Assembly: GCA_032158295.1 (NCBI GenBank)
Contig: CM063252.1
Span: 9,908,744-9,972,743 of the forward strand
Length of the DNA stretch: 64,000 nt
Direction of reading: 5' to 3'
Source of the DNA: Pycnopodia helianthoides
Taxonomy: Eukaryota > Echinodermata > Asteroidea > Forcipulatida > Asteriidae
The position numbers and the translations under genes are program-made. The notes beneath the pieces were generated by a model that saw nothing but the letters and a program-made list of their open reading frames with translations, was not told the origin of the DNA and searched no databases. Of this stretch, positions 10,542-20,019 are shown in pieces. Numbering within the stretch: the first letter of the stretch is position 1; each line of letters starts with the position of its first letter.

Positions 10542-11585
10542 TTAATAACCAGGCAAATCGTAGACATGCGCAGTCTTACTCAGCGTCTTTATCGGGACTT
10601 GGTATCCTCCACAGATAGCTTCTTCCTTTGAACTCGTCTTCTCCGTCTCGTCCAACCCCGGTACTTTGTAGACTTGTGCAGTCACATTTTGTTTTCCGAA
10701 ATCATTGACTGCCTGGGAAACCACCTCATATGCCGGAGAGGGGGCATCGGGTGTGGAAGCTTTTCCTCCCGGCAGATGTTCCAGATCGACCGGTGTATGA
10801 TGAGACGCTTGCACGGTCCGCTCGCAATCTTCAGGCACGATGTAGATGCCCACATCTTCTCGGACGTTTTGATGACGTTTTCTTGAGGTAGTCGTCGTAG
10901 AAGTGATCGTCGTCCCTTCCCTTTTGGTTCGCTTCGTTTTTCTGCCCTTGGAGCGAACAAAGCACACTAGATTAAGAACGATGACGATTAAAGCACCGGC
11001 GGCTGTGATGATAATGACCGTGACGAGAGAGAAACCAGTGGAGCTTTGGGACCCAGACACCGGCGTGGAAAATGGCGATGGTACGCTTGTAACTTCCCCA
11101 GGCGAACATTCTTCACACGAGACGGCCGAATCAATTGAACAGCGTGTGTCATTGGCGATTGCAGTTATGTTCTGAGACGTCTGTTTGCCATTGTTATTGA
11201 GAGCAAAGCAGGAAAATGTTGCGTTGTCCTTTAGTGTACTGTTTCTGATAGTCAGTCTCAAAGATGCAATATTGTTCGCAATGTCACTGATGCTATACCA
11301 CAAAACTCCACGACTGTCAGATGTTGGTTCGTTACATGCCTTCGACTCAGTGTTACAGGCAGTCACGTTAATCCTACCGAACCCATCTGAGCCACGGTTC
11401 CAACCCACCTCAGAGAGAGACCGTGTACCTTCCGTGGTTCCAAATCTGACAACACAAGATAAATGTAAATCTTCACCGTGACAAAAGTACACCTCGCTGC
11501 TCGAAGGTCTTAGCCTATACGATGAGTCAATTAGTGGCACAGTTGTCATCAGCAACACACAACTAATGTACACCGAGCTGCCCAT
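10542..11585 (-). CDS. Intronless single-Ig transmembrane receptor, VP tail (gene 1)
   Basis: 347 residues in one uninterrupted frame. I start at the ATG at 11585, because the twelve in-frame codons upstream begin only with GTG and the ATG opens a good signal peptide (residues 1-21). Residues ~30-145 form an Ig-like domain: Cys44, Trp62, and D120-N-A-T-F-S-C126 giving the canonical disulphide. Extra cysteines are at 35, 77 and 84, and there are five N-glycosylation sequons. A Cys-containing stalk leads to a helix at 185-210 and a basic anchor. The tail carries Y248 (YIVP), Y286 (YEVV), Y306 (YKVP), Y328 (YQVP) and Y342 (YDLP). Known: phosphorylated YxxP motifs bind Crk-type SH2 domains. Inferred: a type I signalling receptor of the cell surface, perhaps immune. 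Lack of introns is unusual for Ig proteins and suggests a retroposed founder. Confidence 0.85.
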   Translation of the reverse strand: MGSSVYISCVLLMTTVPLIDSSYRLRPSSSEVYFCHGEDLHLSCVVRFGTTEGTRSLSEVGWNRGSDGFGRINVTACNTESKACNEPTSDSRGVLWYSISDIANNIASLRLTIRNSTLKDNATFSCFALNNNGKQTSQNITAIANDTRCSIDSAVSCEECSPGEVTSVPSPFSTPVSGSQSSTGFSLVTVIIITAAGALIVIVLNLVCFVRSKGRKTKRTKREGTTITSTTTTSRKRHQNVREDVGIYIVPEDCERTVQASHHTPVDLEHLPGGKASTPDAPSPAYEVVSQAVNDFGKQNVTAQVYKVPGLDETEKTSSKEEAICGGYQVPIKTLSKTAHVYDLPGY

Positions 11586-11743
11586 TTTTCGCCCCGGAGA
11601 GAAAACCCAGTATCGAGACACAATGATTCAACTTTTGATGTAAATTTGAATGCGTTTGTCTATAAATGCTGGCGTTGGCAGGCACTATGCTTCACCACAC
11701 AGACCACGTTGCTTTATCATGCAGGACTCAGTGCTGTCTTTCA

Positions 11744-11750
11744 TTTTATA
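11744..11750 (-). promoter_or_regulatory. TATA box of gene 1
   Basis: Reads TATAAAA on the minus strand, about 160 bases before the ATG. The same box sits at the same distance in genes 2, 3 and 4. Transcription would begin about 30 bases on, leaving a short 5' leader. Confidence 0.6.
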
Positions 11751-11930
11751 GGCGCCTGTCTTTCATTTTTCTGAACCAGTTTCGTGTTTCGAGTGATTCC
11801 GAAACGGCCATTACGAATGATGTACGCATCGAATTACTGAATAATGACTTAGACGAACTCTTGACAAGGAACAAGATGTACAAAAATTAACTTGCAAGTC
11901 ACTCACTTGATTTTGTGCCGTACTTTTGCT
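11751..11930. repeat. Class A upstream flank of the receptor genes (copy 1)
   Basis: Sequence beyond the TATA box beginning GAACCAGTTTCGTGTTTCGA and running past GAACTCTTGACAAGGAAC. Genes 1, 4 and 5 share this flank; genes 2 and 3 have an unrelated class B flank. Confidence 0.8.
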
Positions 11931-13080
11931 CATGAACCGGAAGCCAATGATTATATCTGGTGAGATGGCGACATTTTTATTTTTGTATCATATTAATTAG
12001 GTTGATTGATTTCGAGATTAGATGAATGTTTTAATGTAAATGATTGTTTTTATGGATGTTTAATCTTCTGTATATTTTATTTTTCAATGGGCGTTTAACT
12101 TTTGTGTTTTATTGTTATTGTGACACGGTGGAGTTTTAGCAATGAAAATCAAAGTGTAATTTGACTCTTGGGTCACCAAGTGAGGTTTTTTATTTTTACA
12201 AACCATTTGACGATTTCTTTTAAAGGAAAAGGTGTTTTGGGTGTCATTTTAAAACGATGTGATACATTGCTAAAGCTTCAGAAAGGTGCATGTAAAATTC
12301 AACGTGGTGTGTAAAACCAAAGTAAAATATGCAGTAATAATTTTGTGTAATGGAATGATAGTCAAAAAGCTTTGGGTACTTTTCACGCTCTGGGTAAACC
12401 TCAACACTTTGTCAAACTTTTCACCTTTGAACTTCTAACTCTGACACATCCCCGGGAAATACCTGCCCTTACTTGAGAGTAGGGCTAAGCAGGGATAACC
12501 CCGGGGTAAGAAACTAGAGTATTCGTTTTTCACAGGAAAATTGCAGCAGGTGTGAACAACGAACATGGGTGGCGGCGGTGGGACTTTACAAAATGTACAG
12601 GAATTTCCTGGAGTTTGATTTCCTGTGAATGTGTATTGTGAGAAGTTGTTGAATCACCCAGTACAGTGGAGATCGGTGCACAATGGACTATTATGGTTAG
12701 TCCCTTTATGTACGAGTCAGTCATGACTGCACGGTCTGATTCCCCGAGCACAAGGGTTTGTAAAGCGTGCATCGCTAAAAGGCAACCATACTGTTTCTGT
12801 CTGGGCGACCTCGCTTTGAGATGCCTTCTGGATTCAATGAACGAGCTACGTGCACAGTTGCATTTTAAATTCCTCGAATAACGTGGTGCTGTTTATAAAT
12901 GGGAGGCTTTTGACCGCTAGAAAACAACAGACCTACCAGGTAAAATTCCATTGTTTACGTAGTTCTAAGCATGCGCACATTGCTGAGAACAATGGCTTTT
13001 ACCTGGTAAGTCTGCTGCCACCTAGCGTCCCAAAAGTCTCCCATTGTTTAACCATAATCTTTTGAGTATTTTCATTGCAG
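11931..13080. repeat. Duplicated intergenic segment (partner about 26410-27570), possible retroelement remnant
   Basis: The segment is repeated upstream of gene 4 with few changes. It holds a hairpin at about 12935-13008 (ACCAGGTAAAA paired with TTTTACCTGGT). A plus-strand frame at 12666-12881 has a Cys-rich stretch (VCKACIAK, PYCFC) like degraded retroelement ORF1 proteins; its duplicate has a stop in it. No receptor exon was recognised. Confidence 0.45.
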
Positions 13081-13189
13081 TGAGTAAGCTGCAAGAGTCC
13101 CAATTTTATATTAACCAAGGAGAATGCAACTTGTCATATTATGATATTCCTGTATGTCAGTTTGTGGTATTAACACCATCATGTGTATA

Positions 13190-13560
13190 TATCTACTTCA
13201 TTATTCTCCTGACGATGACTAGAGCGGGCAAGTCGAAACGTTGAGACCAATTAAAAACTCACTCCGCGGCAGTGAAGTTAATAACGAGAAGTCCCATCGA
13301 TCCACTAAGTGGAAGTAGTAGTCCCGGCCGGTTTCCAACCTTCCGGCCAGGTAGTATAGGCTAGTTAATAAGCAGGACAGATCTTTTCAGGACTAATATA
13401 GTAGTCTCCCGAACTCCAAAAAAATATATATTCCGCATTGGTACAATATATAAAGGCAAGTTCTCAATGAACAAAGCTACACAGCAAAGTAGCTATAGGC
13501 ATTGATTTACCGCAAACTGAATATACATTGATACCTCACCGTGCAATACCTCAAAACCAA
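13190..13560 (+). mobile_element. Dispersed retroelement-like tail, copy 1
   Basis: Begins near CCTGACGATGACTAGAGCGG and GTCGAAACGTTGAGACC, a hairpin-type signature seen at the 3' ends of some invertebrate retroelements, followed by ACTCACTCCGCGGCAGTG. Related copies: about 27680-28050, partial 33430-33600, and inverted about 39130-39360. Confidence 0.5.
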
Positions 13561-13570
13561 CGATATTCTG

Positions 13571-14752
13571 CTAAGTAAGATGGATGACATAAACTCTGCA
13601 GTTATGGTGTTTCTTACCTCGGAGTGTACGGACATTGCATTCTTCAAACGTAGTTCCCTCGTTGCCTATCACTCTATCCGTCTCGTCTGGTTCCAGCACC
13701 TCGTAGACTGGTGCTGTCTGACTTGGTGTTTTAATGGCTACCTCGCTTCCTCCACAGGTAGGTTCTTCGTTGTCTGTCGCTCTATCCGTCTCGTCTGGTT
13801 CCAGTACTTGGTAGACTCGTGCAGTCTGGCTCGGTGTCTTCAACACAACTTGGCTTTCATAATCATTGACTGCCTCGGAAACCACCTCATATGCCGGGGA
13901 GGGGGCACCGGGTGGTCCAGCTTTTCGTCCCGGCAGATGTTCCAGATCGACCGGTGTATGATGAGACGCTTGCACGGTCCGTTCGCAATCTTCTGGCATG
14001 ATGTAGATGCCCACATCTTCTCGGACGTTTTGATGACGTTTTCTTGAGGTAGTCGTCGTAGAAGTGATTGTCTTCCCTTCATCTTTGGTTCGCTTCGTTT
14101 TTCTGCCCTTGGAGCGAACAAAGCACACTAGAATAAGCAGGAAAATGATGCCAATTAAAGCACCGGCGGCTGTGATGATAATGACCGTGACGAGAGAGAA
14201 ACCAGTGGGGCTTTCGGCCCCAGACGCCCGCGTGGAAAATGGCGATGGTACGCTTGTAACTTCCCCAGGCGAACATTCTTCAGACGAGACGGCAGAATCA
14301 ATTGAACAGCATGTGTCATTGGCGATTGCAGTTATGTTCTGAGACGTCTGTTCGCCATTGTTATTGAGAGCAAAGCAGGAAAATGTTGCGTTGTCCTTTA
14401 GTGTACTGTTTCTGATAGTCAGTCTCAACGATGCAACATTGTACGCAGTTTCACTGAAGTCATATCGCAAACCTCCACGACTATCAGTTGTTGGTTCGTT
14501 ACATGCCTTCGACTCGGTGTTACAGGCAGTCACGTTAATCCTACCGAACCCATCTGAGCCACGGTTCCAACCCACCTCGGAGAGAGACTGTATATCTACC
14601 GTGGTTCCAAATCTGACATCACAAGATAAACGTAAATCTTCACCGTGACAAAAGTACACCACGCTGCTTGAAGGTGATAGTGTATACGGCGAGACAATTA
14701 GTGGCACAGTTGTCATCAGCAACACACAACTAATGTACACCGAGCTGCCCAT
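13571..14752 (-). CDS. Intronless single-Ig transmembrane receptor, VL tail (gene 2)
   Basis: 393 residues from the ATG at 14752, which begins the signal peptide. Ig-like domain with Cys44, Trp62 and Cys126, extra Cys35, Cys77 and Cys84; transmembrane helix about 185-212, two residues longer than in gene 1 and without its Asn. Tail tyrosines: Y250 (YIMP), Y288 (YEVV), Y298, Y314 (YQVL), Y350 (YEVL). The repeat unit is again 36 residues, but the second tyrosine of the VP unit has become serine (CGGSEVAIKT against CGGYQVPIKT). YxVL motifs resemble single YxxL modules; their spacing (~33) is not that of an ITAM and the -2 residue does not fit a strict ITIM. A strong donor, CGAG/GTAAGA, follows codon 378, so the last ~14 residues may be intron read-through. 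Inferred surface receptor. Confidence 0.83.
   Translation of the reverse strand: MGSSVYISCVLLMTTVPLIVSPYTLSPSSSVVYFCHGEDLRLSCDVRFGTTVDIQSLSEVGWNRGSDGFGRINVTACNTESKACNEPTTDSRGGLRYDFSETAYNVASLRLTIRNSTLKDNATFSCFALNNNGEQTSQNITAIANDTCCSIDSAVSSEECSPGEVTSVPSPFSTRASGAESPTGFSLVTVIIITAAGALIGIIFLLILVCFVRSKGRKTKRTKDEGKTITSTTTTSRKRHQNVREDVGIYIMPEDCERTVQASHHTPVDLEHLPGRKAGPPGAPSPAYEVVSEAVNDYESQVVLKTPSQTARVYQVLEPDETDRATDNEEPTCGGSEVAIKTPSQTAPVYEVLEPDETDRVIGNEGTTFEECNVRTLRGKKHHNCRVYVIHLT
13618..13618 (-). promoter_or_regulatory. Strong phase-1 splice donor inside the end of gene 2
   Basis: The last exonic base would be 13618 (CGAG, then GTAAGAAA). Splicing here would leave one base of codon 379. The same donor is conserved in gene 5 at 28106. 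Phase 1 is what the candidate terminal exon at 9392-9546 needs. Confidence 0.5.
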
Positions 14753-14914
14753 TTTTCGCCCCGGTGAGAAAACCCAGTATCGAGACACAAAATATTCAAC
14801 TTTGAATGATGTAAATTTGAATGCGTTTGTCTATAAATGCTGGCGTTGGCAGGCACTATGCTTCACCGCACAGACCACGTTGCTTTATCTTGCAGGACTC
14901 AGTGCTGTCTTTCA

Positions 14915-14921
14915 TTTTATA
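14915..14921 (-). promoter_or_regulatory. TATA box of gene 2
   Basis: TATAAAA on the minus strand, about 163 bases upstream of the ATG, within a block conserved in all five copies. Confidence 0.6.
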
Positions 14922-14935
14922 GGCGCCTGTCGTAT

Positions 14936-15048
14936 TTTTTTAGGTGTTCGTGCAACAGCGCGAACAACTCATTGTTTTTGTTCGTTTTTTTTTTTTTAGG
15001 TGTTCGTGCAATAGCGCGAACAACTCTTTGTTAGCTGTTCCGGAACAG
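14936..15048. promoter_or_regulatory. Class B upstream flank: palindromic GTTCG...CGAAC repeats (2 units)
   Basis: Two units 56 bases apart contain TGTTCGTGCAACAGCGCGAACA (22 bases in all, stem TGTTCG/CGAACA) separated by T-rich runs; the second has one change. They lie just upstream of the TATA box. A perfect 14-base palindrome CTGTTCCGGAACAG follows at 15035-15048. A third truncated unit starts at about 15236. These could be dimeric transcription-factor sites. Confidence 0.5.
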
Positions 15049-15289
15049 GTTTTATTTTCGTCGAGATTTTTATTATTTTTATTATTATTATTCTTTGTTT
15101 CCGCCTAAACCCCATAGCATTTGTACACATATTTTTTATACGCCTAATCTCCTAATGTTTAAATATTTAAGAGTTAGATCCTATATCAATTTGAAGCTAA
15201 GAACATAAACTTAATTTTTGTTCGTTTTTTTTTTTAGGTGTTCGTAAACTTAATGGGGAAATCAATCAATTAATAGATTAATTTGACAA

Positions 15290-15565
15290 CACGTCGGCTT
15301 AGAACTATAATGTCGTTAGCGCAGTTTGTATGAATTTCATCAAATTGGTTTTGCAAATTTTGGAGCTCTTGATAAATGGAGTTTATTGATCAAGAGTGGA
15401 CTTCAAAAATTAGTTTGGCAAAAAGAAACATTCAGTTTCAAAGAAAAGATTTACTTGTGGGTTTTGATTTATTTTTTCAAACTTATTGGCATTTTTCACT
15501 TAACAACCTTTTAATCATTATGGATTTGAAATTGCCATTGACCTTATAGCACTGAGCTGACGAAA
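15290..15565. repeat. Dispersed repeat with residual frame, copy 1
   Basis: Related to 21590-21870 (duplicate) and to a diverged copy at 45090-45350. The frame reads IGFANFGAL then SGLQKLVWQKET and is recognisable in the diverged copy, suggesting an old coding element, but nothing identifies it. Confidence 0.5.
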
Positions 15566-15726
15566 AGAAGTTACTAAAAGCATAATCACTGTACTTTTTA
15601 CATGCACCTATCAGATACGACGGACACACTATTTACATTATTTTCCGATCTTTTTTTTCATTCAAATTGGCACAGTTTTTATTTAAAAAAAAGTAATTCT
15701 CGCATTTTTTCGCAACAAAATTTCTG

Positions 15727-15974
15727 GCACTCAGTATTCACGGGCTTTAAATATATTGGTTAATATTGATTTTATATCAGTATTTCTGGCACTAAGTTTA
15801 CACGGGCTTTAAATATATTGGTTAATATTGATTTTATATCAGTATTTCTGGCACTAAGTTTACACAGGCTTTAAACATACTGGTCAATATTGATTTTATA
15901 TCAGTATTTCTGGCACTAAGTTTACACAGGCCTTAAACATACTGGTCAATGTTGATTTTATTTTAGAATCAATT
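15727..15974. repeat. 62-bp tandem array, 4 units
   Basis: GGCACT period exactly 62 from 15727 to 15913. Same unit variants as the other arrays. It lies upstream of gene 2. Confidence 0.95.
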
Positions 15975-16313
15975 TTACATTTTTAAGACCTATTTAAAGA
16001 CCTTTTGACCCCCTGCACCTACGTCACACGCGGCTACTGTCTGCCACGCCCGCCATTTTGAGGAATCAAGTTTCTGGTATTGTATTAAGCATGATAAATG
16101 CCGCGTTGCCTAAAATGCGCACTGCACTATGTAACGCTGATGGGACATTGAATCCCAAAATGATAAAACAAAGATTTACATATTTAGTTAAAACCATGTC
16201 TAATAAGGTTGACCCATCCAGCAATGCTAATCATTTAGGCCCCTCGTTACACAAAAATACTTAAAAAAAAAAAAAGACTTTGGAAGAAAGTGCATACATA
16301 AAAGATTAATCAA
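15975..16313. repeat. Conserved module following a 62-bp array, copy 2
   Basis: Contains the YY1-like CCGCCATTTTG and the frame at 16058-16264, here stopped by a TAA before an A run. It is cut at 16313, where the next duplication block begins: this is the visible tandem-duplication junction. Confidence 0.75.
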
Positions 16314-17265
16314 GTACAGGTATTTTATCAAGAAAAATACTGCAAAATTAGTTATCAACCCATTTAGTGTTTTGGGGACCAAATTCTATATGACAATGTG
16401 GGCTTGTTATTATACTGATCTTTTAAACATGAATACACCAGTACAAACTTTATTTTGACCTTTTCCAGTGCTTTATTCCTCTATTCCTAGGATAGCAATG
16501 GAGTCCAGGTTAATTTATGTCCCCGCAAATATTTGCAAATTATATTTGCGATCATATTTTATTAACAAAGACATTTGCGATGTGTGATATCCCTTCAGGG
16601 CCATCATAACTGCCACTCCCCATTAACATGGAACGTTAAACTAATTTAAAAAGGTACACAAAAAAGAACATCAGAGGAATGCAAATGAAATGCAACAAAC
16701 AAAATGGAAACAATATTGAAAGGGCTTATTCCCCATCACAAAACCTGAGCCTCTGGAGTGGCAACGTGTCAACCAATGATGGCTTCGGTGTAACGGTTTA
16801 ACTTTCACTATCAACTCGCACACGTCATCCGCCTTGACGGAAGGCAGATAGTTGTGTTATTAAGATTTCAAATTCAAAATCTAGTTCACAGGATGTAACT
16901 TTTATTCCTCGACGCTTCTACACCTTCTAACCTTTTTGAAAACCATATAGTTATATATTGTTGTATTATTGTTTAGCTTTTTACTAAAGGAAAACGTACC
17001 AAGAAAAAAAAACCACGAGGGAAACGGACTGGGTAAATCAATCAATTAAAAAATCAATTTGGAGTTGAACAAAAGTAATTACTAAAAGCATATTCTCTGT
17101 ACTTTTTACACATATTTACAAAAAGACTTTGTATCAGATACGACGGATACAATATTTACATTACTTTCCGATCTTTTTTGTTCATTCAAATTGGCACAGT
17201 TTTTATTTTAAAAACAAATTCTCGCATTTTGAAGACGACATAAATTTTTGTAAACAAAATTTGTA

Positions 17266-18071
17266 GCACTCAGTATACACGGGCTTTAAATATATTGGTT
17301 AATATTGATTTTATATCAGTATTTCTGGCACTAAGTTTACACGGGCTTTAAATATATTGGTTAATATTGATTTTATTTCAGTATTTCTGGCACTAAGTTT
17401 ACACAGGCTTTAAATATATTGGTTAATATTGATTTTATATCAGTATTTCTGGCACTAAGTTTACACAGGCTTTAAACATACTGGTCAATATTGATTTTAT
17501 ATCAGTATTTCTGGCACTAAGTTTACACAGGCCTTAAACATACTGGTCAATATTGATTTTATATCAGTATTTCTGGCACTAAGTTTACACAGGCTTTAAA
17601 CATACTGGTCAATATTGATTTTATATCAGTATTTCTGGCACTAAGTTTACACAGGCCTTAAACATACTGGTCAATATTGATTTTATATCAGTATTTCTGG
17701 CACTAAGTTTACACAGGCTTTAAATATATTGGTTAATATTGATTTTATATCAGTATTTCTGGCACTAAGTTTACACAGGCTTTAAACATACTGGTCAATA
17801 TTGATTTTATATCAGTATTTCTGGCACTAAGTTTACACAGGCTTTAAACATACTGGTCAATATTGATTTTATATCAGTATTTCTGGCACTAAGTTTACAC
17901 AGGCCTTAAACATACTGGTCAATATTGATTTTATATCAGTATTTCTGGCACTAAGTTTACACAGGCTTTAAACATACTGGTCAATATTGATTTTATATCA
18001 GTATTTCTGGCACTAAGTTTACACAGGCTTTAAATATATTGGTCAATGTTGATTTTATTTTAGAATTAATT
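17266..18071. repeat. 62-bp tandem array, 13 units
   Basis: Thirteen units at an exact 62-base period (17266 to 18010). Most extra units are of the AACATACTGGTC variant and alternate CTTTAAAC with CCTTAAAC, so expansion probably copied blocks of more than one unit. Confidence 0.95.
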
Positions 18072-18470
18072 TGAGCATTGCTTTTCAATTTACATTTTTA
18101 AAGACCTATTTAAAGAGCTATTGACTCCCTGCACCTACGTCACATTCGGTTACTGTCTGTCACGCCCGCCATTTTGAGGAATCAAGTTTCTAGTGTTGAA
18201 TTAAGCGTGATAAATGCCGCGTTGACTAAAATGCGCACTACACTATGTAACGCTGGGACATTGAATCCCAAAATGATAAAACAAAGATTTATATATTTAG
18301 TTAAAACCATGTCTAATAAGGTTGACCCATCCAGCAATGCTGATCATTTAGGCCCCTCGTTACATACAAATACTAAAAAAAGACTTTGGAAGAAAGTGCA
18401 TACATAAAAGATTAATCAATATTAATAATCAGTTACAAAAAATTGACAACATTATCATACTAGGACAAAA
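18072..18470. repeat. Conserved module following a 62-bp array, copy 3
   Basis: Almost identical to the module after the 7-unit array; the frame runs 18174-18407. Confidence 0.75.
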
Positions 18471-18869
18471 CTACACACCCTATCAGCCAACCACACAAAT
18501 AAAAATGCGAGATAAATACACTACTCAATAGCCAAATATGATTATGGGTCGTGCTTTTTACAATTTTCTTTTCCTGCTAACAGCATGGATAAAACGCTAC
18601 ATTTTTGTTAAGGTAGTGGTTTTATGACATGGAATGTCATTAAAACAACATCGTTCTTTTTTCATGACGACGATTTCCTTGAAAAGTTTCCCTAGATCGC
18701 AACCATCCAGTTTGTGAATATTGATGACATCATAATTTCCAAATTAAAACATAATTTTTTTTTCCATGCGGTTTCTTTTTCTTTACATTTTGTTTTTTTC
18801 GTGGCAATTATTTCCTTGAAAGGTAGACGACCTTTTCAAGGAAACAATTCTAGGAAGTTCCTGGTTCGT

Positions 18870-19024
18870 TCAGACGACTGCATTCCCCTTGTAGGGTACA
18901 TACCAGACATTCTCAATTAATGTTCCCTCGTCCGAGTCTTGGGTGCATGGCCTACGGGACCCCGCCCCTTCATTTGGACCCACCTCGGCTTCACCCTGGT
19001 CCTCAGCCGCTAATGGCTCTTTTT
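18870..19024 (-). CDS. Candidate shared 3'-terminal exon, copy 2
   Basis: Same translation as copy 1 at 9392-9546, with the same acceptor and stop. It lies about 1 kb downstream of gene 3. See copy 1 for the description; function unknown. Confidence 0.42.
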
Positions 19025-19508
19025 CTAAAAAGAAATTTAAAAACAACAAGTCCAAGTTAAAGACACCCAAAATTGACTTCCTTGTATATGCTGGTTTGGA
19101 TATCAGCAATTACTTAGACTTGATTCAAGTCCCTTTCTCGTGTGAGAGGTCCCTAAGCATATCCCGCCAACTAGCAAACAACCCGTATAGCAGTGCGCGC
19201 TCGCCGTCAAAAATGTGGTCCCGAGAATGGAACAGGTTGGGGAATGCAGAGCATCACAAAAAATAGTTTTCTGGGGATGGCACGGGATTGGGACTTGAGT
19301 CAAGTCTAGCAATTACTTGGCTATGCAACTATTAAAGCCTCCGAATGAAGAGAATTACATTATAATGCTTGCTACGTCACGAATGAAGCCCCCTTTTCAA
19401 ACTACAGAAACAATTCCCGGGACATAAACGCCCAGAGAATTCTTTGGGATTTACACCGCACCATTTTTTCCCACCCTTGATGCAGTTTTCCTGGTCAGAA
19501 TGAACACT

Positions 19509-19707
19509 AGGGCCCAATTTCATAGAGCTGCTTCATTAAAAAATATTGCGTAACAAGTGTCTGCTGAGCAGAAATGAGCAGGATACCAGTCACAAATTGT
19601 ACACGTGACGTGGTATTTTGGCTGGTAACTTTACTCTGGTAAGCATAATTTTGTTGTGCTTGGCTACCTTTTTGTGCCTAATAAGCAGCTCTATTAAATT
19701 GGGCCCT
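19509..19707. mobile_element. MITE of the GGGCCCAATTTCATAGAGC family, copy 2
   Basis: Duplicate of the element at 10031-10229, carried by the segmental duplication and not a separate insertion. Confidence 0.85.
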
Positions 19708-19939
19708 GGGCCGGTATTCACAAAACTACTTGATTCACAAAACAATAAGCACCCTACTTAATTACCAAACTAAGACGAGTCTTACTGACCAAGTGGTATT
19801 CACAAATCATTTGTGCTTAGTGCCCCGCTTACTTTGGCGTCTTAAATCTAAGTGCGGTCCGATGACTTAAGTGGGGCACTAGGGTGTCATGGCGCAAACT
19901 TAAGTACTCCACTAAGCTAAGTTTCGTGAATACGGCCCC
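19708..19939. mobile_element. MITE with GGGCCGTATTCAC termini, copy 2
   Basis: Duplicate of 10230-10461, same abutting arrangement. Confidence 0.8.
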
Positions 19940-20019
19940 TGATGCTAACCTGCGCGGTTATCTCATTAAACCCTACAGTCCCCAAATGGTCCCGAGCCTG
20001 AGTGGCTAATTCCCGGCAG

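Larger units (their letters stand above)
7208..11640. repeat. Segmental duplication, copy 1 (partner 16314-21230)
   Basis: From GTACAGGTATTTTATCAAG onward the sequence is repeated almost base for base starting at 16314. The offset is constant (9106) up to the 62-bp array and becomes 9478 after it, exactly the six extra 62-bp units in the second copy. Only scattered substitutions separate the copies, so the event is recent, or is partly an assembly of two haplotypes. The block includes the 62-bp array, the terminal-exon candidate, two MITEs and the VP receptor gene. Confidence 0.9.

Noticed and set aside
10542..11621. Starting the receptor frames 12 codons further upstream
   Set aside because: The upstream extension begins with GTG and is followed after 12 codons by an ATG that opens a good signal peptide; the ATG start is preferred in all four intact genes.
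13541..14047. 168-codon plus-strand frame antisense to receptor gene 2 (and its twin at 28029-28535)
   Set aside because: It mirrors the conserved receptor coding sequence; the reverse frame is open as a by-product, and the peptide has no domain resemblance.
13571..14752. Classifying the VL tail as ITAM or ITIM
   Set aside because: The two YxVL motifs are about 36 residues apart, not 6-8 as in an ITAM, and the -2 residue (R or P) does not fit the ITIM consensus; I describe them only as YxxL-type motifs.
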